The notes beneath the pieces are model-generated. The model worked only from the letters and a program-made list of their open reading frames with translations. It did not search any database and had not been told where the DNA came from. From Vitellaria paradoxa (taxonomy: Eukaryota; Streptophyta; Magnoliopsida; Ericales; Sapotaceae), in assembly GCA_019916065.1 (NCBI GenBank), contig CM034236.1:14771167-14835166 (forward strand): a stretch of 64,000 nt of DNA, read 5' to 3'. Made by a program: the position numbers and the translations under genes. This document shows, in pieces, positions 11,221 through 22,600 of the stretch (its first letter is position 1; each line of letters starts with the position of its first letter).

Positions 11221-11934
11221 CACCGTAACCCAAAATTAGAATTTTCAGGCATAATAGTTACATATATGTATATGTATGTACATATATAAAAGAAACTTCA
11301 ATTTCTTAAGAAATTTGGATTAGGGCTAATTAAAATTTCACCGAAGTCTCATTATTTCATTAGCGTCTGTCTGATTCTCTCATTTTTTTTTTATCAATAG
11401 GTTTCAAGAGCAGGGGATTGAGGAAATCTTAGGGATTGGATTTGTTGTTTTACTTAGAATTGGGATTTGGGATATGGGTTGGGGGCTCTTCAATTAATAG
11501 AATTTCTAATTTGTTTAATTTTTCAATCTAGTTTTGATTTGTATTATATATATATTGTGCATTTTGCACAAATTTTGTGTGTTCACATTTTAAATCACAT
11601 ATGATGATTGCATATTCTACGTCACTTGTTTAATTGTTAAAAAAGTGAGGACGAAGATTGGATTAATTTGTATTCACTTTGCCAATGAGCATTAATTTAT
11701 TTGTTTAAAGCTTTCAATAATGGTGAAAGCTGTGTTGAAAGAGAAACATGAAAGAACAGAGGAGAGAGAAGAGGGTAGCAAAGAAGAAAAGGGTAATTCT
11801 ATCTTTTTACTATTTAACGTAACGCTATCCACTGTTGTACTTTATCATGAGTACAAGAGATACTAATGCATAATAATGAGGTATAAGTGGTGTAAATGAT
11901 TTTCACCCCAAGTACAAGGCAATGTAAAGGCAAT
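11221..11934. other. Intergenic, no gene seen
   Basis: AT-rich sequence between the truncated gypsy element and the long solo LTR. It has an alternating TACATATATGTATATGTATGTACATATATA stretch at 11258-11290 (shown here by its position and base pattern) and a purine-rich patch at 11740-11790. I see no gene or known element. Confidence 0.5.
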
Positions 11935-12576
11935 TACCCTGTAATAACCTGAATTTTTTTCTCTTAAATAATTTGCTTAAGTGTGATGGTGGTATTTATT
12001 ATAGTAAAAATCTAGAAAATTGAGCATTTGAAAATTTTGGAATGATAAAAATTAGTTGGAAAGATTTTCGGATTTAATTCCACTCTATGTGGAAGTTTAA
12101 TGTAGAATTTCTAAACTTGTATCCAAACAATTCCTAACCCAATTACCTATTTGGTTCAACTCACTTTATCACTCACTGAGTTGACTCATGAATAGTAGCT
12201 CTAAATTATTTCCTGGCAAATTTTATTCCCATCCATCCTTTCTTCCATACATCTCTCACAATCTCTCAAATTATTTGGCTAATTAGACAAAAAGAAGACC
12301 CTACATTGATGACTTTAAAGCATTCTTCCAAATAATTTAGCTAGCATGATTTAAAGCCTTTTGTTTAATTTGTCAAAAAGATAGCATGATTCCTAGATCA
12401 TGCCACGCATTCTCATCCATCCTCCAACACCTATCTTAAATTATGTGGCTAGATAGTCAAAAAAGCTAAGCTAGATTATTTGGATTATACTACCTAATGC
12501 ATAATACTACTTTAGTGCCTTTCAAGTCTAGGAAGTGGAGCTTATTTTTCTCTACTGACACTTCCTTTATACTCTC

Positions 12577-12583
12577 TATAAAT
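12577..12583 (+). promoter_or_regulatory. TATA box of giant LTR, copy 1
   Basis: TATAAAT preceded by CTC and followed by TTGTGTGCCTTC. The same block occurs in the inverted copy at 62235-62241. Conservation in both LTRs, about 640 bp from the TG end, fits the start of the R region. Confidence 0.5.
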
Positions 12584-12585
12584 TT

Positions 12586-12771
12586 GTGTGCCTTCAAAGA
12601 GAAAAAAAAATAAGAGAGAAAAAAATATATTTTTATCAAGTGCGGTTGGACATTTGGTGTTGTTTGGAGGAAGAAGAAAGGCTTGGAATTTTTCAATTGG
12701 GTGGTGTTCAAAGCTCAATTCCTTTTTCCTTCATAAGCTTGGTCACCAATATCTTCATTGAGGTAGGATGA
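12586..12771 (+). other. Short leader ORF shared by both giant LTRs
   Basis: A 61-codon frame just after the TATA box contains CCLEEEERLG.FQLGGVQSS and ends LVTNIFIEV. The inverted LTR (minus strand, ending at 62053) has an alignable frame with the same residues and the same end. The frame stops beside a possible splice donor (GAG|GTAGG). It may simply reflect DNA similarity. I recognise no domain. Confidence 0.25.
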
Positions 12772-13939
12772 TGAACCTCCTAAAATATATTTGATGCCTT
12801 TTCTGGGTTTGAAGTATGAAACTTGATTGTGATAAAAATAAATACCCATATATTGGGTGTAGGGAAGCCAAAATTTTGATTGATGTAACTCAGTATGCTG
12901 ACAGCTTTCTATTTGTAACTTCTTATGTGCTTCTGACTCCTAAAACGGTGGAATTAGGCTTCGGCTAAAACATAAAAGTTGTATCCCTTTCAGTTTTCTT
13001 TCCAACCCAAAAAGAATTGCATCAATCCAATTTGTGAGTCAAAAGTTATGCTCAAAATACTGAGCACGTGTAAAATTGTATTTTCTAAACAAACTGAATT
13101 CAATGCTATTTTTGCACCTTTAGACCTTAGAATTTTAAAATGTGTAAAACATGAAAGTTGTAGGTCTTAAAGTCTAGTTTCTACAGATATAAAGTTTATA
13201 GATATTGGAGTTCTGCTTTATTTTATATGAATTTTCTTTTAAGCTGTTGTCTCTGTTTAGCCTTTAATTGATGCTTGTTTGGATTTTTTTTATAGTATGT
13301 TTAAAGATTTATTTAAATTTTCAATTACCTTCTGTTAGTTATTGTCATGTTAATAATTTCTGTGGATATGAAATTATTTTAAACTGGATATTATGTATTA
13401 TTTGATACTCTAATATTTATGATAATTGACTTAGATAATCAGTTTCATCATAGATAGTTGAATGACTTATTCAAACTAAAATGATAAGTATTTGATAAAA
13501 TGCCCAAAAGAAACAATAGACTTGTTTTTTTCTCATTTGGTCTTCCTTAATTGAATTTGATTGATTCTTTTAGGCATTATTTTGTCAACCTAGCAAGTTA
13601 TATAACTATATTGTTATGATTACTGAATTTAATGAAACTTATTTAATACCTTCCTAAACATTAGAATTCTGTGGACATTTATGGATATCTTGAAGCCGAA
13701 AACCTATGATAAGGGTTTGGTTATAAATAAGATGATGAGTGGAAATTATTCAAATTATTTTGAATAATATTATTCTCCTACCAAATCTAAAGGATAGAAT
13801 CTATTAGCTTTGTAATCTCACTTTGACTTAATTATTCAAGTGATGTACTATACTTACCAAATTTTTTCTAAAATTAAATATAAGTCCAAAGAGTTATTTA
13901 TTATCTTTATATTCCATAAAATAATAAAATAAAAAGGTA

Positions 13940-14036
13940 AAAGAGGCAAAAATCGAGATCGTAACCAATGAGGTTCGAACTTGAACTTCAAATCGCAATT
14001 AGGGTCGCCCACCCACTAAGCTGCCAACCTCGGCTT
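13940..14036 (-). other. tRNA-like (SINE-type) segment inside the LTR
   Basis: On the minus strand an A-box-like block (GGCAGCTTAGTGGGTGGG) is followed about 35 bases on by a B-box-like AGTTCGAACCTC, then CGATCTCGATTTTTGCCTC. The same arrangement is in the other giant LTR at 60615-60710. It looks like an old tRNA-derived insertion carried inside the LTR. It is not a functional tRNA; I cannot fold a cloverleaf from it. Confidence 0.3.
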
Positions 14037-14776
14037 AATTAATATACCATTAGAAATAATTTTATTCTTATCAAAGGTAGTACGGAAAACTTGTCAAAGT
14101 AATTAACTAAAATACTAATTCGAATTCTAAATTATTTTTTTTTTTCTAATTGCTACTTGTTAATTTACATGTAGTACCTACCTTTGTGATAATGATATTG
14201 GCGACTATGTTAAATCCTTGATTTATTGAGAATTATTATTAAATTATGGATTTAAATAAAGTACTTAAAAATATACTGCATGTGACTGAATAATCTCACT
14301 TTTGATTTATCGCCCGAGAACATTGCTGGTTGTTGTTAAAAAAATGTCTTATTTCCATACAAGGTACCTTTGGGAATGAAAAAGGGTGAGAAGAAATTAA
14401 AGCACTCGGTGCTAAAATTATTTTTTGGCAATGGGGTGATGGGTGGGTAAAAATGGCCTTTTAGATGGAGATGGGAACATATGCTTTTTATTTGGGAGAT
14501 GCTCCCTTCTGACCTGACCAGTCAGGTAGCCGGTCACGACGGCTAGGTTTTTGGTGGGTGACACTGTTGGTATGCATTGGATGCTAAGCCCGTAAAGTCA
14601 CTGGTTCCCAAGGCTGGGGGTAGAAGAGGATAGGAGTATGATTATCTTATGAAGATTTAGATTAAACTTCTTTACCAAATTTTACTATGATTGGCAACCT
14701 CTCTTGCTTATGTATGAATGATGTGTTGGAATTTTATAATTATATTTAGTTCCTCTTGATAAATATTTTATAAAAT

Positions 14777-14794
14777 ATATATATATATATATAA
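14777..14794. repeat. (AT)n microsatellite in giant LTR 1
   Basis: A short (TA)n tract at the same place as the much longer tract at 59839-59873 in the inverted copy. Confidence 0.85.
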
Positions 14795-15839
14795 CCTGTA
14801 TCGCTACGGGGTTTGATCCCGAGACCTTGAAGATCTGAATCTGAGATCCCCACCACTGCAACACAGACTTCATTGTGGTACACACATCAATATTTAACTA
14901 TTTTTACATGTAAGTAAAATAGTAGTTACGGTAACAGTTTCATCGAATCGTTATAAGTATAATTTACATTATTCAGTTGGGATCTATTGAAGTAATTGTT
15001 GCATAAATAGTATGCCACCTAAACACATTCACTGTAGTGAGTCACTTAATACAGTGTAGCATTACAACCACTGCATATAGGCACCTAGAAGATTCTGATT
15101 ACTAGGCTTTAGTAGCTCACCCCTTATGGGAATATTTTTTTTTCAGGATATTAAGTACAGGGATACTGAAAATGAACTGGAAATAGATTAATTTTTCTTA
15201 AATATTCCATCAGAAGAGTTATCTATTTTTTTCTTCTTTCCTGCACAGAGCTGGAGGACTTTATTTTTTGTGGTCTGTAATAATTGTTAGATGATTGTAA
15301 TTATTAAGCTTAGACCTAATTTGTTTTTATTTGATATGTAATATTAATCGCGTGGTTAGGACACTTAGATGGCTCTGTAATATTTTTCTCTATCTTTATT
15401 TTGTGCCCTGTAGTTGAAATCCCATCAAATGATTCAGTCCAATGACTTATAAATATTGTTTGGGATAAACAAGGGATTTTGAATATCTTAAATTTTTCTT
15501 ACGGGTCAACCTCAATTTGGAGGAAATTATGGGGTGTGACAGCGTATTATTATCATCTTATTTTTATACCTAACCAATAAATCCCAAGTCACCCCTAGGC
15601 ATTCGATTATGAAAATCCGGCGTGTGACATACCCTAGGAATGAAAAATGAATATAATTAGGTGTTGGAAAAATTAAAGGCAAACAATGACAATTTCGCCC
15701 TTATTTTAAAGACTGTGTATAAACGACTGCTAATTGAATGACCAAATGTTCCTTGACCAAAACTATAAGGATTTAAATGTTGTAATTGAAACGTGAGGGA
15801 AAAAAATGACACCAAGTATAAATTGTAAGGTGATTTTTT

Positions 15840-15892
15840 TACTTTATCCTATTTTACATTTAAAATCCTATTTTACATTTAAAAGTACAAAG
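15840..15892. repeat. Short tandem duplication
   Basis: TCCTATTTTACATTTAAAA occurs twice in a row directly before the 681-bp tandem array. Confidence 0.7.
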
Positions 15893-17935
15893 AAAAATAC
15901 TTAAATATTATTTAGGCTTGAGAGTAATTAATTTTTAAAAAATTAATTTTAAATTTAAACTAATTATGTCGATTATTTCAACTGATTAATAATTCAATAT
16001 TAGAGTTGTTTTTATAAATTTATATCATCTATATATATACTAAGGTTGCATAATTTTTTTCATTTGTTTTCTCATTAAACTATATTTTATGTACATTCTC
16101 TCTATTTAATATTCTACTTTTCTTTTTTTTAAAAATTTTTGAATAGAACACTCTCTCTTTCTTTTATTTTTTCAATATTATTTTTCTTATTTTACTTTTT
16201 TTTTCCTACATTAGTGTATATATATATATATTTTGTTTGTATAACCACTAGGATTATAACATGTGATTTTAAATAATGTAAAATAAGTTAATGAGTTCCA
16301 AAAATAGATCGACTTAATTATAAAAAAAAAAAAAGATTGACTTGCTCTTTGCTTATATTTCAGACATATTAAGAATTAAATTTAAAAATATAAAGAAAAA
16401 TATCTAAATAATAATTAGGTTTGGAAGATGATTTAAAATGATTGAACATTAATTAAGTTTAAAAAAAATCTGACTTCTTTAACAATAAAAAATGCTTAGT
16501 ATTAATTGCGCATGAGAGTGCCTAAATACTAATTAGGCTAAGGAGTAAGTTTTTTTTTTTTAATTCTAATTTTAAAAATACTTAAATATTATTTAGGCTT
16601 GAGAGTAATTATTTTTTAAAAAATTAATTTTAAATTTAAACTAATTATGTCGATTATTTCAACTGATTAATAATTCAATATTAGAGTTGTTTTTATAAAT
16701 TTATATTATCTATATATATACTAAGGTTGCAAAATTTTTTTTCATTTGTTTTCTCATTAAATAATATTTTATGTACATTCTCTCTATTTAATATTCTACT
16801 TTTCTTTTTTTAAAAATTTTTGAATAGAACACTCTCTCTTTCTTTTATTTTTTCAATATTCTTTTTCTTATTTTACTTTTTTTGTCCTACATTAGTGTAT
16901 ATATATATATTTTGTTTGTATAACCACTAGGGTTATAACATGTGATTTTAAATAATGTAAAATGAGTTAATGAGTTCCAAAAATAGATCGACTTAATTAT
17001 CAAAAAAAAAAAAAGATTGACTTGCTCTTTGCTTATATTTCAGACATATTAAGAATTAAATTTAAAGATATAAAGAAAAATATCTAAATAATAATTAGGT
17101 TTGGAAGATGATTTAAAATGATTGATCATTAATTAAGTTTAAAAAAAAATCTGACTTCTTTAACAATAAAAAATGCTTAGTATTAATTGCGCATAAGAGT
17201 GCCTAAATACTAATTAGGTTGAGGAGTAAGTTTTTTTTTTTTAATTCTAATTTTAAAAATACTTAAATATTATTTAGGCTTGAGAGTAATTATTTTTTAA
17301 AACATTAAGTTTAAATTTAAACTAATTATGTCGATTATTTCAACTGATTAATAATTCAATATTAGAGTTGTTTTTATAAATTTATATTATCTATATATAT
17401 ACACTAAGGTTGCATAATTTTTTCATTTGTTTTCTCATTAAACCATATTTTATGTACATTCTCTCTATTTAATATTCTACTTTTCTTTTTTTTAAAAATT
17501 TTTGAATAGAACACTCTCTCTTTCTTTTATTTTTTCAATATTCTTTTTCTTATTTTACTTTTTTTGTCCTACATTAGTGTATATATATATATATTTTGTC
17601 TGTAAAACCACTAGGGTTATAACATGTGATTTTAAATAATGTAAAATGAGTTAATGAGTTCCAAAAATAGATCGACTTAATTATCAAAAAAAAAAAAAGA
17701 TTGACTTGCTCTTTGCTTATATTTCAGACATATTAAGAATTAAATTTAAAAACATAAAGAAAAATATCTAAATAATAATTAAGTTTGGAAGATGATTTAA
17801 AATGATTGAAAATTAATTAAGTTTAAAAAAAATCTGACTTCTTTGACAATAAAAAATGCTTAGTATTAATTGCGCATGAGAGTGCCTAAATACTAATTAG
17901 GCTGAGGAGTAAGTTTTTTTTTTTTTAATTCTAAT
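15893..17935. repeat. Three-unit tandem array, 681-bp period
   Basis: Units begin at 15893, 16574 and 17255, each with AAAAATACTTAAATATT, and are almost identical for their full length. Landmarks in every unit are TAATTATGTCGATTATTTC, a CTATATATATAC run, ACACTCTCTCTTTC, GATTGACTTGCTCTTTGC and a closing T-run followed by AATTCTAATTTTAAAA. Spacing is 681 bp both times. No open reading frame is conserved. A diverged relative sits at 26630-26850. The near identity points to recent unequal exchange or replication-based amplification. Confidence 0.9.
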
Positions 17936-19061
17936 TTTAAAATTAAAATAGTCATATTGATAATTTGGCTAAGAACCAAATTAATAATTCTTAGTAGTAT
18001 TTGAGTTCATTTTATAAAATACAACGTACAATTAATAAAACATTTTTTGGCTTGATTTATTTTTATAAAATCATCCAAAAATTATTTTGTTACAATAAAG
18101 AATAATTGTATTTTTAACTCAAGTTAATTTTATAAAATGAGTTAGAAATTAAAAAAATAAAAACATATATTAAAATTGACAAATAATTTAAGCTACAAAA
18201 GTGATTGAGTTGATTAGAAATGTTTGAATTTTAATATATATTTTAGAATTAATTTTGATTTTAAAGGGTGATAGACTTGATAGAATATAAATTTTTGATA
18301 CTTGTATAAAAGCCCAATTTTGATCGATCCTATTAGCTTATTGACATTGTAGCAAATAAAATATTGTAAATATATAAGAAAATAGCTCGATAATTATTTT
18401 ATAAAATTATATAACTTATTAAATTATTTTTTAATATATTTAAAGTTATTTTTATTAATAAAAATACTATACAATTTCGCACATAGTCAACACTAATTAT
18501 ACATCTATTTTCATGTATTTAGCACACTCATAAATACAAAAAAAAATTACAAAATAAAAAAAAAAGTTTTGTTTTGTTTCCTTTTCAAGTCAAGGGTTGG
18601 TCGGTTATGAAAAAGTTAGTTTTTAATTTTTATAATTTTTTTATTTTATATAATTTTTTTCAAAAATATTTAATTTATTTTTAAAAATTTTAACTTTTAG
18701 GTAGGTTAATTTCATCTGTGAAAAGGAATAAAATTAAACAATTCACATTTGTTTAAATAAAAATTATGTTTGAATAAAAAAAATAACGAAATAATTAATT
18801 TTTTATTTTTTCTAATTTTTATGACATGTGAAAAAACTAATTCTAAAATAAAAAATTAAATTTTGATTAAAAAACAAGGTGATATAAGAGGATGCCGCTC
18901 CGTCTAGTTGAGAAAAAAATTTTAAAAAATAATAAAAAATATTAAAAAATTATAAAAATTTTTAATAGTAAAAAATTTTTAAAATTAATTTTTTATTTTA
19001 ACATACGAATTATAAACCCGTACCTAATCTCAACTTATTTTTTTTTCACCGTAAATGAAAA
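17936..19061. other. AT-rich upstream region of TOM9-2
   Basis: Very AT-rich DNA with long A and T runs and no coding potential. Base composition changes abruptly near 19060, where the 5' leader of TOM9-2 begins with a pyrimidine-rich stretch (CTCTCCCTGTCTACC, CTTCTCTCCCTCTCTC). I could not assign a TATA box. Confidence 0.5.
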
Positions 19062-19103
19062 TTGTCTCTCCCTGTCTACCCCCCACCCTTCTCTCCCTCT
19101 CTC

Positions 19104-19427
19104 ATGGCGTCTCAGGGCGGAAAGCGCCTCTCCCAGAGTAGATCGAACAGCAGCGACAGCGAAGGGATTCTTTCTAGGGTTTCCAGCCGGGTTTCCCAGT
19201 CGCCGATCGTCTACAAGGGCAAGCGGGCGGCTTCGGACGCTGGCTACATTGCAAAGCGACTCCTCAAGAGCACCGGAAAGGCGGCTTGGATTGCTGGCAC
19301 CACGTTTCTCGTCCTCATCGTGCCCCTCATCATCGAGATGGACCAAGAGCAGCAGTTCAATGAGCTCGAGATGCAGCAGGCCAGCCTCCTCGGCGCGCCT
19401 CCCAGCGCCGCCGCCGCTCAGAATTGA
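19104..19427 (+). CDS. TOM9-2: Mitochondrial import receptor subunit TOM9-2 (TOM22)
   Basis: An intronless gene for 107 residues. Plant TOM9/TOM22 is a small tail-anchored subunit of the outer-membrane translocase that helps receive precursors and organise the TOM40 channel; plant forms lack the long acidic cytosolic domain of fungal TOM22. Seen here: a Ser/Arg-rich N-terminus (residues 1-35), the conserved KRLLKSTGKAAWIAGTTFLV block (51-70), one membrane segment at about 61-77 (ending VPLII), then the EMDQEQQFNELEMQQASLLG tail facing the intermembrane space. The ATG at 19104 is preferred over an in-frame ATG at 19062 because family members begin MA(S/A) and the extra 14 residues lie in a pyrimidine-rich leader. 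It stands alone in AT-rich DNA and is much richer in GC than its surroundings. Confidence 0.95.
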   Translation: MASQGGKRLSQSRSNSSDSEGILSRVSSRVSQSPIVYKGKRAASDAGYIAKRLLKSTGKAAWIAGTTFLVLIVPLIIEMDQEQQFNELEMQQASLLGAPPSAAAAQN

Positions 19428-19898
19428 AGTGATTTCGATTGAAGTGCGTTAAGGTAGAAATTTTCTGAGATTTCTGTTTTCATTGGATTGAATCAGTTGG
19501 GTTTAGGGTTTAGGCTTTTTAGATGAATTTTGGATTTTTGCTGATGTTCCTATATTATTGTTGTTGCGGATTTTTTATTTTTTATGTTTTGAATTTTTAT
19601 GCGACCTTGAATTTGAGAATTATAATTTTTTGAAATTGGGGAAACTTTTGGATTCTCTTTGAGTAGAGATTCAAAACTCATTATATACATAGTATATATA
19701 TTTTTCATTATGGTTGTCTTCAAAGATGTAGATATGTATTCACTTGTCTGTATGATATGAATTCATTATTCAATGAATGTATATACGCATATATGTTTTC
19801 TTGAATAGAAGCTCATTATATATATGTATATATATTTCATTGTGGTGGTATTTGAACATTCTATTCAAATACGTGGCAGTGCCCTTTCCAACTTTATT
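19428..19898 (+). other. 3' flank of TOM9-2
   Basis: The likely 3' UTR and flanking DNA. It is T-rich with several short (AT)n runs (19681-19705, 19815-19835). Two related segments with TTGAATAG.AGCTCATTATATA and TAGAGATTCAAAACTCATTATATA occur at 19660-19700 and 19800-19840. No gene seen. Confidence 0.5.
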
Positions 19899-20270
19899 TG
19901 ATAGTCTGATTTTGGGCTCTGTTGTTGGTTTCTCTTGTTAGATACCTTATAACTATAAGTTTAATTAAATTTTCTTAGCATTCATTAATTTTGTTTTGGT
20001 AGTATATTTATGGAGGATCGTTACAACTTTGAAAATGATATGAAGCCAACATTTTGGAGTTCTTGTTATAATTGGATACCTTCTCAAAATGTTCATTATG
20101 AGAGCAAGTTGGAGATGTCTCACCCACCGTTCTCTTTCTATATATATATATTTGATAAGTAATAGAAATCATATGTTAGTGTATCGTCAAGGAATTTCTC
20201 CTGCATATAAAGGATAGGAAATAAAATGCAAAAGCTAAATGCTACCCGCTGTAAACACTTTTTACACATC
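19899..20270 (+). repeat. Dispersed repeat shared with 49077-49440
   Basis: Starts GATAGTCTGATTTT and aligns in the same orientation with 49077-49440 throughout. It shares the AGATACCTTATAA, GGAGGATC(G/A)TTACAACTTTGA, ATTTGATAAGTAATAGAAATC and AAGGAATTTCTCCTGCA blocks. There are no TIRs, target duplications or coding frame that I can see. The other copy lies right after the first CXE duplication block. Confidence 0.8.
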
Positions 20271-20599
20271 TGCATCATTTATAAAAACTGAAAACTGTTG
20301 TAGATTTGATGTAACTAGCTTAATGGTCAGCCATACAAAATTACGACACAACTACTTTTGAGCTGGTTCACCATAACCTTGAATGCCTTCAAAAGTTTTT
20401 CTGTTCCTCTCAAACGGGTCACACTAAACAAAAGCGAGTAAAAGGCCAATCTTTTATTTCATTTCATACTATGCGAAGCATATATCGACTTCGACGGAAA
20501 CACCCAAGACGTACAAATGTAGGCAAAATTAGAGCACAGTACTCTTTATAATGATATTGCAACAAAGGACAATGTGAGATAATGCTTCCCAATCCAGCT

Positions 20600-20697
20600 T
20601 CATTTTGACCTATTCTGTGCTTGTTGTTCTGTCTCTAAGTCTCTTACTCTTTTATCTAGTGATGGATTTCGGATTTGACAATCCATCGGATTTGACC
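20600..20697 (-). other. Possible terminal exon of an unidentified gene
   Basis: On the minus strand a T-rich tract ending in AG at 20698-20699 could be a splice acceptor. It is followed by an open frame ending at TGA (20600-20602), containing MDCQIRNPSLDKRVRDLE and EQQAQNRSK, which looks helical. An AATAAA (complement near 20457-20462) follows about 140 bases later. I do not recognise the protein and found no clear upstream exon, so this may be a gene relic or chance. Confidence 0.22.
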
Positions 20698-20702
20698 CTT
20701 GT

Positions 20703-21681
20703 AAAGTGAGGTTAAAAATTTATATACCAAGGAGCCAGTTGGAAGTTTTGGAAAAATAAAATTTGGGGGTGGGGGAGCTTTTACAACTTACAAAGGTATT
20801 TAAAATTTTTGCTAAAATTACACTAAATTTTCATGGGTTTTACGAAGCTGCTTTTTTTTTTTTGTGTGTGTGTGTTTGGGGGGGGGGGGCATGCCCTTTT
20901 GATCGGCACTTTCTTTTATTACCTTGGTTTTGACTAGAATTTTGGTGTATTTAGTGATTATGAAATTTTCGCTTAAACAAATATAATTGGTGAGGTTATT
21001 TTGTAATTGATTATCATATTTGTTTAACAAATGTGAAGCTAGATTCAAATTTTATTTAGTTTGTTCGTACAAAATTAATTTTCCTATTCATTGGACAAAA
21101 AAATATTACAATCTGGAAACAGCACTGCAATGCGACAGCCTTGTGCATTGAGTTACCTTTTTTATTGGACATCCACAGATGTCGGTTCAATTGGTGACAC
21201 AATTAGCTCATACCAAAAGTACCATGTTTAAGCACGGTTTACCACTCATGCCACCGGAATATATTTGTCTTGATTTTCTTTTGTGCAAACTAGCTGTTTT
21301 GCGTTTAACCATTTTAACTATTGTTGTCTTGGTCTTAGTTGCACCTGATAGTGCAAATGCAAGTAAATGGCATCTCATAAAATAAATGATTTATTTGGAC
21401 TGCTGTCACTTAGAGCTGATATATGTTCAATTTCACTTCCTTTTGAAAGTTAGCAGTTGGCTTTTTCACTGGTTTAACTTATTTGTAAAGGAAATGAGAA
21501 TAGCAGAGCAACTGCTATGATCATATTCTTCATTGCATCGTCCACTTGGACAATGTGCATTGTTGATTTGCACATGGTTCTGGCTAAAACAAAAATGCTC
21601 TGGCATTAGCATTTCTCTATTTGGAATGTTTCCTTGTAACTGTTATGTGCCATGGTTTATGTAAAAATTCCCAGAAATGCT
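20703..21681. other. Intergenic, low complexity
   Basis: No gene recognised. It includes a poly-T, (GT)n, poly-G cluster at about 20852-20889 and otherwise ordinary AT-rich sequence. Confidence 0.5.
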
Positions 21682-21685
21682 ACAT

Positions 21686-21962
21686 TTGCAACAATTTTTT
21701 CTAACACTTCTTACAACATTCCAAAACAACGTCGTTTTAGACCAAAAGAATAGAAAACAAAACAAACCCCAAATCTTATACTCTTTCTACACTCAAATCC
21801 CACCCATATGGAATATATTTTGGACTGAAAGTGTATTGGATTTGAGTGCAAAAAGTGTATCAGATTTGTATTAGATTTGGGGTTTTTTTGTTCCTTCTTT
21901 TTTGGGTCCAAAACGACATCATTTTGGAATATTGTAAAAAATGTTGGAGAAAATTGTTGTAA
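21686..21962. mobile_element. Foldback MITE-like element
   Basis: The two halves are imperfect reverse complements over about 120 bp each. The left arm TTGCAACAATTTTTTCTAAC..CATTCCAAAACAACGTCGTTTTAGACC pairs with the right arm GGTCCAAAACGACATCATTTTGGAAT..GTTGGAGAAAATTGTTGTAA, and the inner parts pair through the ACCCCAAATC / GATTTGGGGT and CACTCAAATCC / GGATTTGAGTG blocks. ACAT lies on both outer sides (21682-21685, 21963-21966), which is too short and common to fix the family. There is no coding capacity. Confidence 0.65.
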
Positions 21963-22559
21963 ACATATCATGTCATTTCTTCCTTTTCCTTGAAGTTGAA
22001 TGTATTTATTTATTAATTGATACACCTTGGATTACAAAACTGCGTTATATTTTTATAAGCTTGCTAAGGTACGGTGTCTCTCTCAAAATCATGATCTGGC
22101 TAATTCTAGAATTAGCTTATTAACAAGTTGATAATTGTACATGTATTTGGTTGTGAAGTGAAATAATTAAACAGTCGACCATGTAGGACAGTTTGTGCAG
22201 TCATGATTGTGCGGTGTGGGACCATATAAAGATCCTAGGTGGCAAGTGAAAATAAAAAATAACGATGATAAATTTCGAGGGTGATAAAAAAAAATAGAGA
22301 AATTAGAAAATGCTGTTTCATTCCATGAATTCCACTTTTGCAACTCTACTCAGGTATTTATATATTAGTTTTTTTAACGCATTCTCATATAATTAACTAA
22401 CTATTTATTTGTGGGTCTTGGACTCTTGGGTCCATGATAACTCGCACCTCTAAAATCTATCTGTTCCGAAGGTGGAGATGTTAATGGGAGAAAATTGGGT
22501 TTTGTACACCTAGATCAAAAATTAAGGTTTTGTCAGAGCCAAGTTGCCAAATCTTTGCG

Positions 22560-22600
22560 CAATGTTTATTTTATATATTTATTTATTTATTTATTTATTT
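22560..22600. repeat. (TTTA)n microsatellite
   Basis: Repeats of ATTT/TTTA; the surrounding region 21970-22950 has no recognised gene. Confidence 0.8.

Larger units (their letters stand above)
11940..15629 (+). mobile_element. Giant solo LTR (3.69 kb), copy 1
   Basis: The block begins TGTAATAACC and ends CGTGTGACA, and is flanked on both sides by the 5-bp sequence TACCC (11935-11939 and 15630-15634). TG..CA ends with a 5-bp target duplication are diagnostic of an LTR left by recombination between the two LTRs of an element. It is related over almost its full length to 58997-62966 in inverted orientation. A TATA box lies at 12577-12583. There are no pol motifs. At 3.69 kb it is long for an LTR, as in large plant gypsy families; the family is not identified. 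Confidence 0.8.

Noticed and set aside
14800..14890. Functional tRNA gene
   Set aside because: There are B-box-like bases but no cloverleaf or discriminator/anticodon arrangement that I can fold; it is repeated inside both LTRs.
19062..19103. Upstream in-frame ATG for TOM9-2
   Set aside because: It adds a 14-residue Pro/Ser-rich stretch from a pyrimidine-rich leader; family proteins start at the MAS position.
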